Assembly (NCBI GenBank): GCA_046290495.1
Contig: JBKAGT010000005.1
Location: 1,178,001-1,242,000 of the forward strand
DNA from: PGYR01 sp046290495
GTDB lineage: Bacteria > Bacteroidota > Ignavibacteria > Kapaibacteriales > UBA2268
Length of the DNA stretch: 64,000 nt
Reading direction: 5' to 3'
The position numbers were made by a program, and so were the translations under genes. Numbering within the stretch: position 1 is the stretch's first letter; every line of letters begins with the position of its first letter. The notes below the pieces were generated by a model. The model had not been told where the DNA came from. It did not search any database and saw nothing but the letters and a program-made list of their open reading frames with translations. This document shows, piece after piece, positions 43,615-52,045 of this stretch.

Positions 43615-44507
43615 GAAAAGGTAAATATTGATTTTATAATGTGACCAACCATTTTCGGATTTTCATTCAGTCTTCTGATGGAGTAGCCATACCAATCTTC
43701 CCCATAAGGAACATAAACTCTAACTTTGTGACCATTTTTGATTAATCTATTTCTCAATGATTCAGTAACTCCAAGCAACATTTGAAACTCATACTTATCT
43801 GTTTCCATGCCTTTTTCTTTTATCAATCCCTCTGCATGGTCTAATAGTGGTTTGTCATGAGTAGCAATTGCAGGGTAGTAGCCTGACTCTATCATAAACT
43901 GTAGCATTTCTTTATAATTTTCTCTTATCTTTTCTTTGTCCTTATAAGCAATATCAGGATGTTCATTGTATATTCCCTTACAAAGCCTTGTACTTGGTTT
44001 GTAAGGTGCCAAATCTTTCAAATCATCCATACTTCTTTTTAAGTACGCTTGTATTACAAACCCAATATTATCATATCCCTCATCACGTAGCTTTTTATAT
44101 ATGTCCAATGTTTTAGTAGTATATGGAGCATTTTCCATATCCAACCTGACAAATAGATTATGTTTTTTTGCTTTTTCTACTGCACTTTTAATATTTTGGT
44201 AGGCAAATTCAAAATCAAATTCTAGCCCCAAGGATGTAGGTTTTATAGAAAGATATGATTCAAGTTGATTCTGATCTATAGCATCTAAAACACCAAGACT
44301 CATTTTAGTTTCTTTTTTAGCTTGAAGCTCAGATATTACGAACTCTCCTAATGTATCGATAGTGCTACAAGCGCCTTTGTCCTCCAGTTTTTGGCAAACC
44401 TTCACAGCGTCAGACAGCTTAGCACCTGCTATATATTTTTTAGCAAAAAGATAAATCAAAGAACGAGGCATAATCGGCATCGTCTTTAAAACTAACTCAT
44501 TTAACAT
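43611..44507 (-). CDS. Proline dehydrogenase
   Basis: 298 aa monofunctional ProDH with FAD-binding TIM barrel. The signature stretches 'VRLDMENAPYTTKTLDI', 'TRLCKGIYNEHPDIAYKDK', 'YYPAIATHDKPLL', 'YEFQMLLGV' and the C-terminal 'YGEDWYGYSIRRLNENPKM' are all in place. It oxidises proline to pyrroline-5-carboxylate and feeds electrons to the quinone pool. Proline from imported peptides is a likely source given the POT genes (inference). The pyrroline-5-carboxylate dehydrogenase that would complete the route is not in this window. The second gene, an EEP-family lipoprotein, overlaps it by 4 bases. The start MLNELVLK gives the usual N-terminal helices. Confidence 0.93.
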   Translation of the reverse strand: MLNELVLKTMPIMPRSLIYLFAKKYIAGAKLSDAVKVCQKLEDKGACSTIDTLGEFVISELQAKKETKMSLGVLDAIDQNQLESYLSIKPTSLGLEFDFEFAYQNIKSAVEKAKKHNLFVRLDMENAPYTTKTLDIYKKLRDEGYDNIGFVIQAYLKRSMDDLKDLAPYKPSTRLCKGIYNEHPDIAYKDKEKIRENYKEMLQFMIESGYYPAIATHDKPLLDHAEGLIKEKGMETDKYEFQMLLGVTESLRNRLIKNGHKVRVYVPYGEDWYGYSIRRLNENPKMVGHIIKSIFTFS

Positions 44508-44525
44508 ATATACCTACTTATATAA

Positions 44526-44562
44526 AAATTCCGTAGTTCGGAATATCCAAACCACGGAATTT
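44526..44562 (-). terminator. Intrinsic terminator after the metalloprotease gene
   Basis: AAATTCCGT (44526-44534) pairs with ACGGAATTT (44554-44562), with a T-run on the minus strand. It follows the minus-strand stop at 44583 by about 20 bases. A competing small TTCCG/CGGAA stem lies in its left half. Confidence 0.6.
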
Positions 44563-44582
44563 AATAAATAATAAAATTAAAT

Positions 44583-47183
44583 CTAACGAACAACTTTAAG
44601 TTGTTTCACATCTTTGTATTTGTCTGATTCTATAATCACAAAATATGTCCCTACTGCCAGTTCACTTACGTCTATATTTAGAACTGTAGAGCCAGCACCA
44701 GAACCTATATTTTGGTTTTCAATAACTTGATGAACTACACCTTTCATATCAACTATCTTGATTGTAGAGTTTACAAACTCGCCAAATGAATTGTTGAATG
44801 ATAAAGCAAAACTGTTTTCAGCCGGATTTGGTGTAATTGAGTTAATGTTAAATTTTTCAGAGAATACTTTTACATTAGTACCTACATCAAGGTAGAAGAT
44901 ACCAGTTTCTCCAATAGGAGTGTCATCTCCTTTTACTGTAGCTCTAAGTTGCGCTGTTTGACCAGCTTGCAAGTCATTACTGAAAATCCAATTGAAGTTA
45001 TTTTCTTCTATATCCACTTTGTTAGCAAAGTTAGACAACATTTTCCATTCACCATCACCTATTTTCAAGTAGATGTCAAATTCTTCTACGATAAAGTCTC
45101 TAGTAAATTGAACTTCGAAGTTATCAAAATTCAAGTTTACAGTATCATTTGCCATTGGTCTTGTAAATTCTACATTCTCTTTTCCTAATATAAAAGGTAT
45201 CTCCATATTCACAGTAGGATTTTCTACAGACTCTACAAGTAAAATAGCTTCATCCGATTCTTGATCAGGGAAATCAAACCTTACAGAAGTAATGTTAGCA
45301 TTGGTTTCAATCGTTTTATAAGACTCACCATCATCTAATGAATATTTAACATTCACTTCTTCTACATTCTGTTTGATCCAGCTAAGTCTTTGCTCAGAAA
45401 GATACCCAATTTTATCACCAGGCATTGGATATTCTGGATTGACTGAGAAATCTGTAACTTCGAAAGGTAAAACACTTTGATCAAATACTGATTCATCAGA
45501 AGTAGATTCTATTCTAACCATGTATTCTGTTCCAACCTCTGCAGGTATATCCCAATCATAAGTTGTATCAGTTGCAGTATTCACTACACCAATTTCAGTC
45601 CAATCTTTACCCATATTTCTTGAATATAGCAATCTAGCTTCATCTACATTTGCTGCGTTGAATGCAATTTTTGTTTTACCATTAGCGAAATAAACTTCTT
45701 CACCCAAAGGTCTAATTAGCCTTACAACAGGTTCAGAAGGTAAATTCACACAGCTAGAAAGTTTTTCTATAGCATTATCTCTAATTCTCTTCTTCATTCT
45801 AGGATGGAATTGAAAAACTATGCTACCACCAATGTGACAATAGCTCATAATTGTACCATCTTGTTTTGTTCTTCTGTCTTGAGATGATATACAATCTGCA
45901 TCATTTGCGAATGAACCAGTAACACATGAGTCAATGATTGATTCTCCAAATTGTGGCCATCCACAGAAGTGAGTATGTGGACATCCAAAATTGTGTCCAA
46001 ATTCGTGTGCTGCTACTTGAACATCCTGAGAGAATGAAACTCTTGGGAAGTTAACATTACCTCTAACACCTACAGCAGAGTAACCGCTTGATTTACTACA
46101 TAGAGTTCCGTTATAAGTTTGTCCACTGAAAGCAATTCCAAGTGTAGTACTATTTGCAGGTTGTCTTCTTACATCGGCAAACAATGTAGCTAAAACTCTA
46201 TCTTGAGCGTAACTACCTCTACCATCCCATGCGTTTTTCATAGATCCTAATTTCACACTAAGAGTTTTACCAAAGTGTTGAAAATAGGGATCGAAAATTG
46301 GATCATTGAATATTGTTATGTAAGGTACTTTTATCATCAAAGCAACTTCTCTGTTGTAGATTCTAGATGTTGCTGACATAACATTTTCAATATAATCTAC
46401 TGTTAGTTCCATTGCTTGCTCGTGCTGTTCTTCAGTCATCTCTGAATACCAGCCTTCCCAGTTACTGTAGTTACCTTGTGTGATGAACCAACAAAACATT
46501 AAGTAATACTCGAAGTTTCCATCAGCTGCAAATTTTATTTCTAACAAGTCATCTTTTTGAATTTCTGAAAATTTTTCTTTGTCGAAAGTAATTTCAGACG
46601 GGTCGAAATCTTTGTAAGGATCTATACCACACTGGTCAATCGGAGTCTTATTTACCAAAGTACCAATTGTAGTTTCGGCTATGTTGTGTTCTAATATATC
46701 TGAACCCAATTTTGACAAATTAGCTGATACATCGTACATTATTCCTAGCTCATTTTGAATGTATCCTACTAAACCAACTGATGAGTAAGATAAGAATACA
46801 TCAGATTTTTCTACACCAGCAATATGCCCAAAGTATTTATCTTTATTCTTTCTCTCATAAGTAGTAATTTCACCATCTTTGAAATATTTGATTTCTACAT
46901 CATCAGTCAGAGCACTATTTTGCTTCGATAAAACTAAATCTACTTTATAATCAGGTCTGATAGGGAAGTTCTTTACTACTATGTGATTTTTCCCACTGTT
47001 GAATATCTCTTCTGCTTGGTTGCTATTCAAATCAAAATCAAATCTATTTAAATCAGACTGCACAACACTAGCTTTGCTGTCATAAGATATAAAAGATGAA
47101 GCCTGGTATTCGGCTGTATTGCTTGCAGTAGTCTTTATCACTGCAAGTGCTAAGATTAGCAAAATTAGTTTAGTTGTTCTCAT
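44583..47183 (-). CDS. Secreted reprolysin-like zinc metalloprotease with T9SS tail
   Basis: 866 aa. A signal peptide (about 1-20) is followed by a propeptide region (about 22-190) and an M12B-type catalytic domain (about 200-480). The zinc-binding motif HEFGHNFGCPH is at residues 393-403, followed by an SYCH-type Met-turn 'GTIMSYCHIGG'. Ig-like domains follow (about 485-780), the first with the 'RLIRPLGEEVYFANG' Kre9/KNH-type opening. The last 80 residues (TPNPAENS, ending QLKVVR) are the T9SS sorting domain. It should cleave extracellular proteins, and the POT transporters could import the resulting peptides. It lies 18 bases after tmk and may be co-transcribed with tadA-rsmI-tmk; a terminator follows it. 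Confidence 0.92.
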   Translation of the reverse strand: MRTTKLILLILALAVIKTTASNTAEYQASSFISYDSKASVVQSDLNRFDFDLNSNQAEEIFNSGKNHIVVKNFPIRPDYKVDLVLSKQNSALTDDVEIKYFKDGEITTYERKNKDKYFGHIAGVEKSDVFLSYSSVGLVGYIQNELGIMYDVSANLSKLGSDILEHNIAETTIGTLVNKTPIDQCGIDPYKDFDPSEITFDKEKFSEIQKDDLLEIKFAADGNFEYYLMFCWFITQGNYSNWEGWYSEMTEEQHEQAMELTVDYIENVMSATSRIYNREVALMIKVPYITIFNDPIFDPYFQHFGKTLSVKLGSMKNAWDGRGSYAQDRVLATLFADVRRQPANSTTLGIAFSGQTYNGTLCSKSSGYSAVGVRGNVNFPRVSFSQDVQVAAHEFGHNFGCPHTHFCGWPQFGESIIDSCVTGSFANDADCISSQDRRTKQDGTIMSYCHIGGSIVFQFHPRMKKRIRDNAIEKLSSCVNLPSEPVVRLIRPLGEEVYFANGKTKIAFNAANVDEARLLYSRNMGKDWTEIGVVNTATDTTYDWDIPAEVGTEYMVRIESTSDESVFDQSVLPFEVTDFSVNPEYPMPGDKIGYLSEQRLSWIKQNVEEVNVKYSLDDGESYKTIETNANITSVRFDFPDQESDEAILLVESVENPTVNMEIPFILGKENVEFTRPMANDTVNLNFDNFEVQFTRDFIVEEFDIYLKIGDGEWKMLSNFANKVDIEENNFNWIFSNDLQAGQTAQLRATVKGDDTPIGETGIFYLDVGTNVKVFSEKFNINSITPNPAENSFALSFNNSFGEFVNSTIKIVDMKGVVHQVIENQNIGSGAGSTVLNIDVSELAVGTYFVIIESDKYKDVKQLKVVR

Positions 47184-47201
47184 TAATTCCTCTAAATATT
47201 A

Positions 47202-47804
47202 TTATTTAATTCTTTTTTCAATTTCTTCTACCACTTGGTCGTGGATTTCTTTTATACCTTTCGATGCATCTAGTGTTATGAATCTGTCTTCTGTTTCAGC
47301 TAATTTTTCATAACCATCAATAACTCTATTGTAAAAATCATCGCCCGAAAGCTCCATTCTGTCTTGCTCTTCATTTGTTCTTCTTTCTTGAGCAACATTT
47401 CTTTCTAGTTTTAGGTAAAAGGTTATATTAGGATAGACACCTTGACTACCTATTTGGTTACTTTTTTTTACAATTTCTAGGTCTAATCCCCTACCATATC
47501 CTTGGTATGCTGTTGTTGAATCGAAGAACCTGTCACTTAAGATAATTCTTCCTTCTTCTAACATTGGTTTTACTATTCTCTCTACTAGGTCAGCTCTTGC
47601 TGCTTGAAAAAGCAACAGCTCTGAAACATCGGAAACTTCTAATTTCTTATTGAGCAGTACACCTCTGATGTGTTCTGATAACTCTGTGCCACCTGGCTCT
47701 CTTAATGTCACTACCTTGTGACCGTTGTTCACCAAATACTTTCTTAATAATAATATTTGTGTGCTCTTCCCAGAGCCATCTATGCCCTCGAATGTAATAA
47801 ACAT
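47202..47804 (-). CDS. tmk: Thymidylate kinase
   Basis: 200 aa. P-loop FEGIDGSGKST at about 5-15, the DRF/Y-type motif 'LSDRFFDSTTAYQGYGRGLD', 'LREPGGTELSEHIR' and a lid-like 'RRTNEEQDRMELSG' are typical. It phosphorylates dTMP to dTDP and works downstream of Dut. The length is normal. It follows rsmI by 57 bases and precedes the metalloprotease gene by 18 bases. Confidence 0.95.
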   Translation of the reverse strand: MFITFEGIDGSGKSTQILLLRKYLVNNGHKVVTLREPGGTELSEHIRGVLLNKKLEVSDVSELLLFQAARADLVERIVKPMLEEGRIILSDRFFDSTTAYQGYGRGLDLEIVKKSNQIGSQGVYPNITFYLKLERNVAQERRTNEEQDRMELSGDDFYNRVIDGYEKLAETEDRFITLDASKGIKEIHDQVVEEIEKRIK

Positions 47805-47861
47805 AGTTAATCCAATTGTAAAAAACTTAAAGTTATGGAAATTATGGCAATTATTTAAATT

Positions 47862-48551
47862 TTATTTGTCGTTCAAATCGAGTAAAATTACAAATTCACC
47901 CTTATACTTTATATCTTGTAAACGGTTTTGAATATTGTCTATTGTGTCAAATATATACTCCTCATACCTCTTTGTCAGCTCCCTTGCCAAACAAATTTTA
48001 AAATCCTTATCAGAATATTTCTTCAAATCCTTGAGCAAACGCTTTATTTTGTTAGGTGATTCATACATTGCTACTGTACAATTACTATCTAGTGCATCTA
48101 TCAAAAAATTCTTCCTTCCTTTTGTAGATGGAACAAATCCAACAAATTTGAATTGATGACAAGGGAAACCGCTACCACTTATAGCAGTCGTAAACGCACT
48201 AGGTCCAGGTAAAGCTACAACATCTATTTCTTCATCTCGGCATTTTCTTACTAATGGAAAGCCAGGGTCTGAAATCAACGGGGTGCCGGCATCAGATACC
48301 AATGCTATTGATTTTCCAGTTAGTATTTCGCTAACTAAAAACTCTAGTTTCTGATTCTCATTATGCTCATGATGACTAATCATTTTGGTGTTGATTTTAT
48401 AATGAAAAAGGAGTTTTCCAGTTACTCGTGTGTCTTCACAAGCGATTATATCTACTCCTTTTAGTATCCTGATTGCTCTGAAAGAAACATCTTCCATATT
48501 CCCTATTGGGGTGGGTACTACATACAATGCAGGTCTAATTTCTTCTGCCAT
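47862..48551 (-). CDS. rsmI: 16S rRNA (cytidine-1402 2'-O)-methyltransferase
   Basis: 229 aa, a canonical short RsmI. It has YVVPTPIGNMEDVSFRAIRIL, the CEDTRVTGKLLFHY block, 'HHEHNENQK', 'ALVSDAGTPLISDPG', 'LPGPSAFTTAISGSG' and the 'MYESPNKIKRLLKDL' region. It 2'-O-methylates C1402 of 16S rRNA in the ribosomal P site. Unlike the RsmI-like protein at 35446-36516 it keeps the conserved CEDTR and HEHNE motifs and has no tail. The start overlaps the tadA end by 17 bases. It is truncated relative to E. coli RsmI (286 aa), lacking the C-terminal domain, as is common in this group. Confidence 0.92.
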   Translation of the reverse strand: MAEEIRPALYVVPTPIGNMEDVSFRAIRILKGVDIIACEDTRVTGKLLFHYKINTKMISHHEHNENQKLEFLVSEILTGKSIALVSDAGTPLISDPGFPLVRKCRDEEIDVVALPGPSAFTTAISGSGFPCHQFKFVGFVPSTKGRKNFLIDALDSNCTVAMYESPNKIKRLLKDLKKYSDKDFKICLARELTKRYEEYIFDTIDNIQNRLQDIKYKGEFVILLDLNDK

Positions 48552-49002
48552 TTCTTTGCCTTATTTTTTTAAAGAAATCTTTGATAAGCTTAGCTGATTC
48601 AAATTCTAATATTCCAAACTCAATAGCGCACCTATGATTCAAAGATTCATTATCTATTATATTCAATACACTTCCACAAGCACCAGTTTTTGGATCTTTT
48701 GCAGCTATATATACTTTTTCTATTCTTGATAGAACTATCGCCCCAGCACACATAGAACATGGCTCCAAAGTAACATACATATCGCAATCTATAAGATGCT
48801 TGTATCCAACTTTTTCTTGAGCTTCTCTGATTGCTAATAATTCTGCATGTGCAGTACTATCAGAGTTTTGTTCTACCTTATTATGTTGACTTGCCAGTAT
48901 ATCATTACCTTTTACAATGATGCAGCCAATAGGAATGTCTTCATGCATCTCCGCTTTCTTAGCTTCTTCTATTGCCAAAGACATATAGTATTCTGAATTC
49001 AA
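48535..49002 (-). CDS. tadA: tRNA-specific adenosine deaminase
   Basis: 155 aa cytidine-deaminase fold with the zinc motif HAE at 52-54 and PCSMC at 81-85. Both are in the TadA context 'TAHAELLAIREA' and 'LEPCSMCAGAIVLSRI'. TadA makes inosine at position 34 of tRNA-Arg(ACG). Length and motifs are normal. It is the first gene of a minus-strand unit with rsmI (17-base overlap) and tmk. It is divergent from the NifX-like gene. Confidence 0.93.
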   Translation of the reverse strand: MNSEYYMSLAIEEAKKAEMHEDIPIGCIIVKGNDILASQHNKVEQNSDSTAHAELLAIREAQEKVGYKHLIDCDMYVTLEPCSMCAGAIVLSRIEKVYIAAKDPKTGACGSVLNIIDNESLNHRCAIEFGILEFESAKLIKDFFKKIRQRNGRRN

Positions 49003-49083
49003 GATAATTATTTCTAAATTTGAGTATATTGTAAATTATTTTTTATTTGTTGCGTCTTCGCAGTTAGTCTAAAATTAATTAAA

Positions 49084-49524
49084 ATGTGTCTTATTATGAA
49101 TAATATGTTAAAAATTGCAATAGTAACTAAGAATGGTGAATCAATTGTTGGTACATTTGGTTCTTCTAAATACTTCAAGGTATTTAATATTGAGGGAGGT
49201 AAGATAGTCTCTGATGAGCTTCGTGAAGTCTTTGTTGATGTAGCGGAGGAAGAAGTACCTCAGTTGATTTCAAAAGACAAAGGTAATAGCATTGGTAAAT
49301 TTTCATTAAACGTGGTAGATGCTGCAAAAGAAAAACACATGAAAATAGCAAAATCTATATCTGACTGCAATGTAGTCATAGCCCGTGGTATGTGTGCTAA
49401 TGCATGGGATAGTGTTAAGCAGTTTAACATGGAACCAATAATAACTACAAATAAAGAGTTTGAGCAAACTGTACACCAGTACTTAAATAACAGCTTAAAA
49501 AACCACGAAGATAAGATTCACTGA
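49084..49524 (+). CDS. NifX/NafY-like dinitrogenase iron-molybdenum cofactor domain protein
   Basis: 146 aa from the ATG at 49084; ATGs at 49096 and 49105 would fit the family start (MLKIAIVTKNGE) better. It matches the NifX/NifB-C-terminal fold: 'IVGTFGSSKYFKVFNIEGG' near the start and 'DCNVVIARGMCANAWDSVKQF' with the final 'PIITTN' strand. Such domains carry or insert iron-containing cofactors in nitrogenase and related proteins. Many genomes without nitrogenase encode stand-alone copies of unknown role, and no nif gene is visible here. Cysteines in ISDC and GMC are candidate ligands. The next gene, a small flavoprotein, starts 4 bases later, so the two are probably coupled. Confidence 0.8.
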   Translation: MCLIMNNMLKIAIVTKNGESIVGTFGSSKYFKVFNIEGGKIVSDELREVFVDVAEEEVPQLISKDKGNSIGKFSLNVVDAAKEKHMKIAKSISDCNVVIARGMCANAWDSVKQFNMEPIITTNKEFEQTVHQYLNNSLKNHEDKIH

Positions 49525-49528
49525 TAAA

Positions 49529-50134
49529 ATGACTGACAAGTTAAAAGAATTTGATTTAGCAGTAATAGGTGGTGGAATCTCAGGCTTGTCCGCTGCTCTA
49601 ATTATGTCTGCAGCTATAAAAGACAAAAAAATATTGTCTGATAAAACTGTAGCTGTCTTCGATGCTGGTGGTTCTGACGCTTTGAAGGCCAAGTTTTTCA
49701 ACGCCCCAGGTGTTAAGACTGGCTTAAGTGGCAAGAAAGCAATTAAAAACTTAAGAAAACAAGTTGTAGATTATGGTGCATCAAAGATTTATGACAAATT
49801 AGTTTCTCATATTAACAAAACTGAAGACGGCTTTGTAATAACTGAGAAAAAAGGCAAGAAGTACAAAGCTCAAACATTACTTTTAGCAACCGGGTTTAGG
49901 AAATGGAGAATAGAAGGAATAGAAATTCCACTGAAAAGATTTACCCGGACAACTAATGATTCTAGAGTAGCTTTGGAACACAACAACTATAAAGTTGATG
50001 ATAATATATATGTGTGTGGGCTGTTAGCAGATGTTAGTTCTCACTACCCTATAGTAGCTGGGACAGGCGCCCAAGCAGCAATTAACATAATACATGATTG
50101 GACTGGGGAGTGGATAGTTGTCCACGATAAGTAG
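49529..50134 (+). CDS. Mini FAD-dependent oxidoreductase (thioredoxin-reductase-like, lacking NADPH domain)
   Basis: 201 aa. The FAD-binding GGGISGLSAAL is near the start, the flavin-binding ATGFRKW is in the middle, and 'YVCGLLADVSSHYPIVAGTGAQAAINI' matches the C-terminal FAD-binding strand of thioredoxin reductase-like enzymes. It is about 110 residues shorter than TrxR. The NADPH-binding domain and the CxxC motif are missing, so the protein looks like a single FAD domain. An internal deletion of the ancestral enzyme is the simplest reading, and the frame is intact. It is likely an electron-transfer flavoprotein acting with the NifX-like protein 4 bases upstream (inference). Its true partner and electron donor are unknown. 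Confidence 0.7.
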   Translation: MTDKLKEFDLAVIGGGISGLSAALIMSAAIKDKKILSDKTVAVFDAGGSDALKAKFFNAPGVKTGLSGKKAIKNLRKQVVDYGASKIYDKLVSHINKTEDGFVITEKKGKKYKAQTLLLATGFRKWRIEGIEIPLKRFTRTTNDSRVALEHNNYKVDDNIYVCGLLADVSSHYPIVAGTGAQAAINIIHDWTGEWIVVHDK

Positions 50135-50197
50135 TTCACAATCAATACAATTAAAACAATAAAGTTCTAAAAAAATTAAAAAAAATTGCCTGAAAGT

Positions 50198-50227
50198 TTG
50201 TATTTAATTTTCCATCAATTATATTTG
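50198..50227 (+). promoter_or_regulatory. Bacteroidota-type promoter upstream of tRNA-Gln
   Basis: TTG (50198-50200), a 19-base spacer and TATATTTG (50220-50227) match the -33/-7 consensus exactly. The transcript would start near 50234 and run into the tRNA and probably prs. Confidence 0.75.
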
Positions 50228-50231
50228 TAAG

Positions 50232-50258
50232 CTCTGATGTGGTCAGAGAAGTTTTTTT
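50232..50258 (+). promoter_or_regulatory. Small hairpin with U-tract in the tRNA-Gln leader
   Basis: CTCTGA (50232-50237) pairs with TCAGAG (50243-50248), followed by AAG and seven Ts (50252-50258). It sits between the promoter and the tRNA 5' end, like a miniature terminator or processing hairpin. The 6-bp stem is weak. Confidence 0.45.
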
Positions 50259-50264
50259 ACAATT

Positions 50265-50336
50265 TGGGATGTGGCCAAGTGGTAAGGCAACGGTTTTTGG
50301 TACCGTCATACGCAGGTTCGATCCCTGCCATCCCAG
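50265..50336 (+). tRNA. tRNA-Gln (anticodon TTG)
   Basis: 72 nt cloverleaf. The 7-bp acceptor stem TGGGATG/CATCCCA, anticodon stem ACGGT/ACCGT with the 7-base loop TTTTGGT (anticodon TTG), and the T-arm GCAGG-TTCGATC-CCTGC are all present, with discriminator G. CCA is not encoded. It reads CAA and, by wobble, CAG codons. The gene lies 22 bases before the prs start with no terminator between, so it may be processed from a tRNA-prs transcript. Confidence 0.95.
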
Positions 50337-50357
50337 CTAATACACTTAACAATACCA

Positions 50358-51296
50358 ATGTCTGACATTAAAATTGCTTCCGGAAGATCGAATTTATCTC
50401 TATCAAATAAGGTAGCAGAGAGCTTGGGCATTTCACTTGCTGACACTTCTATTAAGAACTTCAGCGACGGTGAAATATGGGTTAAGTACAATGAGAATGT
50501 AAGAGGAGTGGATTTATTTATATTGCAATCCACTTTTGCACCTACTGACAATATCTTTGAACTGCTGATGTTAATCGATGCAGCGAAAAGAGCTTCTGCC
50601 AGTAGGGTTACTGCCGTTATACCATATTATGGGTATGCTAGGCAGGACAGAAAAGACCAACCTAGAGTCGCAATTACTTCAAAACTACTTGCTAATTTGT
50701 TGGTTCGTTCTGGTGCAGACAGAGTAATTACTATTGATTTGCACTCCTCGCAGATACAAGGTTTCTTTGATATACCGTTGGACAATCTATACGCTTCGAA
50801 CGTATTGGTAAATGCTATTAAAAAGATGGGAGTTAAAAATCCTACTTTAGCATCTCCTGACGTTGGTGGTGTTAGAACTGCCAGAGCTTATGCTAAAAGA
50901 TTGGATGGCGATTTGGTCTTAGTTGACAAACGTCGTTCGGGTCACAACCAGTCGGAAGTGATGAATATAATTGGCGAAGTAAAAGGCAAAGACATAGTCA
51001 TATTAGATGATATGATTGATACTGGTGGTACTTTTGTTGGTGCTGCTGAAGGACTAAAAAATGCAGGTGCTAACAAAATTATTGGTGTTTGTGTTCACCC
51101 AGTCTTCTCTGGTCCAGCAATAGAAAGAATAGAAAACAGCGATGCAATCGATAATATGATTGTGACTGATACTATTCCACTTAGAAAAGAATCGAAGAAA
51201 ATTACGGTAGTTTCAGTTGCAGATTTACTTGCAGAAGCTATTATAAGAACTCACGACAACAGGTCTGTGAGCTCATTGTTTGAAATTGAAAGATAA
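50358..51296 (+). CDS. prs: Ribose-phosphate pyrophosphokinase (PRPP synthetase)
   Basis: 312 aa. It contains 'SDGEIWVKYNENVRG' and the ATP-binding 'YYGYARQDRKDQPRVAITSKL' (about 90-110). The 'ITIDLHSSQIQGFFDIPLDN' region and the PRPP-binding loop DDMIDTGGT at 217-225 are also present. It makes PRPP from ribose 5-phosphate and ATP for purine, pyrimidine, histidine and NAD synthesis. The length is normal. It follows tRNA-Gln by 21 bases and is followed by rplY after 23 bases, a common arrangement in bacteria. Confidence 0.96.
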   Translation: MSDIKIASGRSNLSLSNKVAESLGISLADTSIKNFSDGEIWVKYNENVRGVDLFILQSTFAPTDNIFELLMLIDAAKRASASRVTAVIPYYGYARQDRKDQPRVAITSKLLANLLVRSGADRVITIDLHSSQIQGFFDIPLDNLYASNVLVNAIKKMGVKNPTLASPDVGGVRTARAYAKRLDGDLVLVDKRRSGHNQSEVMNIIGEVKGKDIVILDDMIDTGGTFVGAAEGLKNAGANKIIGVCVHPVFSGPAIERIENSDAIDNMIVTDTIPLRKESKKITVVSVADLLAEAIIRTHDNRSVSSLFEIER

Positions 51297-51319
51297 TATA
51301 TAAACAGGTTTTTAAAATT

Positions 51320-51967
51320 ATGGCTTCTATAGAATTACAAGTAGCTAAAAGAGACGCTAAAAATACAAAAGCGAAAGACGTTAGGAAAGAAGGAAACATA
51401 CCGGGTGTTTACTACATCAATGGTACTGAGTCTATTCCTATTACTTCAAATTTCAAAGATTTGAAACCAGTAGTGTTCACTTCTCTTACTAGAGTTGTTG
51501 ACCTAAGTATAGAAGGTGGAGAAACTAAGAAATGTATCCTAAAAGAAGTTAAATTCGACCCCATCACTGATGAAATTCTTCACTTTGATTTAGTTGGGCT
51601 AACTGCAGGAAACAGATTAGTTGTTAATATCCCAATCACTCTTACTGGCCAATCAGTTGGTGTTCGTAATGGTGGTATTCTTAACCACGTTCTTCGTAAA
51701 GTTAAAGTAAGATGTTACCCTAAAGATTTGGTTGAGACTATAGAAGTTGATATATCAAAACTTAAAATTGGTCAATACATCAAATTAAATGAAATTGATT
51801 TAGGCGAATTAGAGGTTGTTGTAAAAGACAATGCCGTTATCGCCGCTGTTACTCGTCCGAGAGTTGCTGCTGCATCAACTGCAGTTGGTATGGAAGACGA
51901 GGATGGTGAAATTGGCGAAGAGTCAGCAGAAGGAGGCGAGGAGTCTTCTGAAGGTGGCGACGAGTAA
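51320..51967 (+). CDS. rplY: 50S ribosomal protein L25 (general stress protein Ctc)
   Basis: 215 aa. The L25 N-terminal domain (about 1-90, 'ELQVAKRDAKNTKAKDVRKEG' with 'IPGVYY') binds 5S rRNA. The C-terminal TL5/Ctc domain (about 92-185, 'VNIPITLTGQSVGVRNGG') is that of the longer CTC form. The final 30 residues are an acidic Glu/Gly/Ser-rich tail. The prs-rplY-pth order is widely conserved. A hairpin terminator follows the stop and may separate rplY from pth. Confidence 0.95.
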   Translation: MASIELQVAKRDAKNTKAKDVRKEGNIPGVYYINGTESIPITSNFKDLKPVVFTSLTRVVDLSIEGGETKKCILKEVKFDPITDEILHFDLVGLTAGNRLVVNIPITLTGQSVGVRNGGILNHVLRKVKVRCYPKDLVETIEVDISKLKIGQYIKLNEIDLGELEVVVKDNAVIAAVTRPRVAAASTAVGMEDEDGEIGEESAEGGEESSEGGDE

Positions 51968-51992
51968 GACAATCGCTAGTTAAAACATACTA

Positions 51993-52026
51993 TAGGGTAT
52001 TCTTTGAAAAGAGAATACCCTTTTTT
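51993..52026 (+). terminator. Intrinsic terminator (or attenuator) between rplY and pth
   Basis: The hairpin GGGTATTCT ... AGAATACCC (9-bp stem) is followed by a T-run. It lies about 25 bases after the rplY stop and ends about 20 bases before the pth ATG at 52046, so it could limit read-through to pth. Confidence 0.75.
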
Positions 52027-52045
52027 ATTATTACAAGTTAATTAC

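Noticed and set aside
49084..49524. Evidence for nitrogen fixation
   Set aside because: Only a generic NifX-type domain is present; no nifHDK or nifB is seen in the window.
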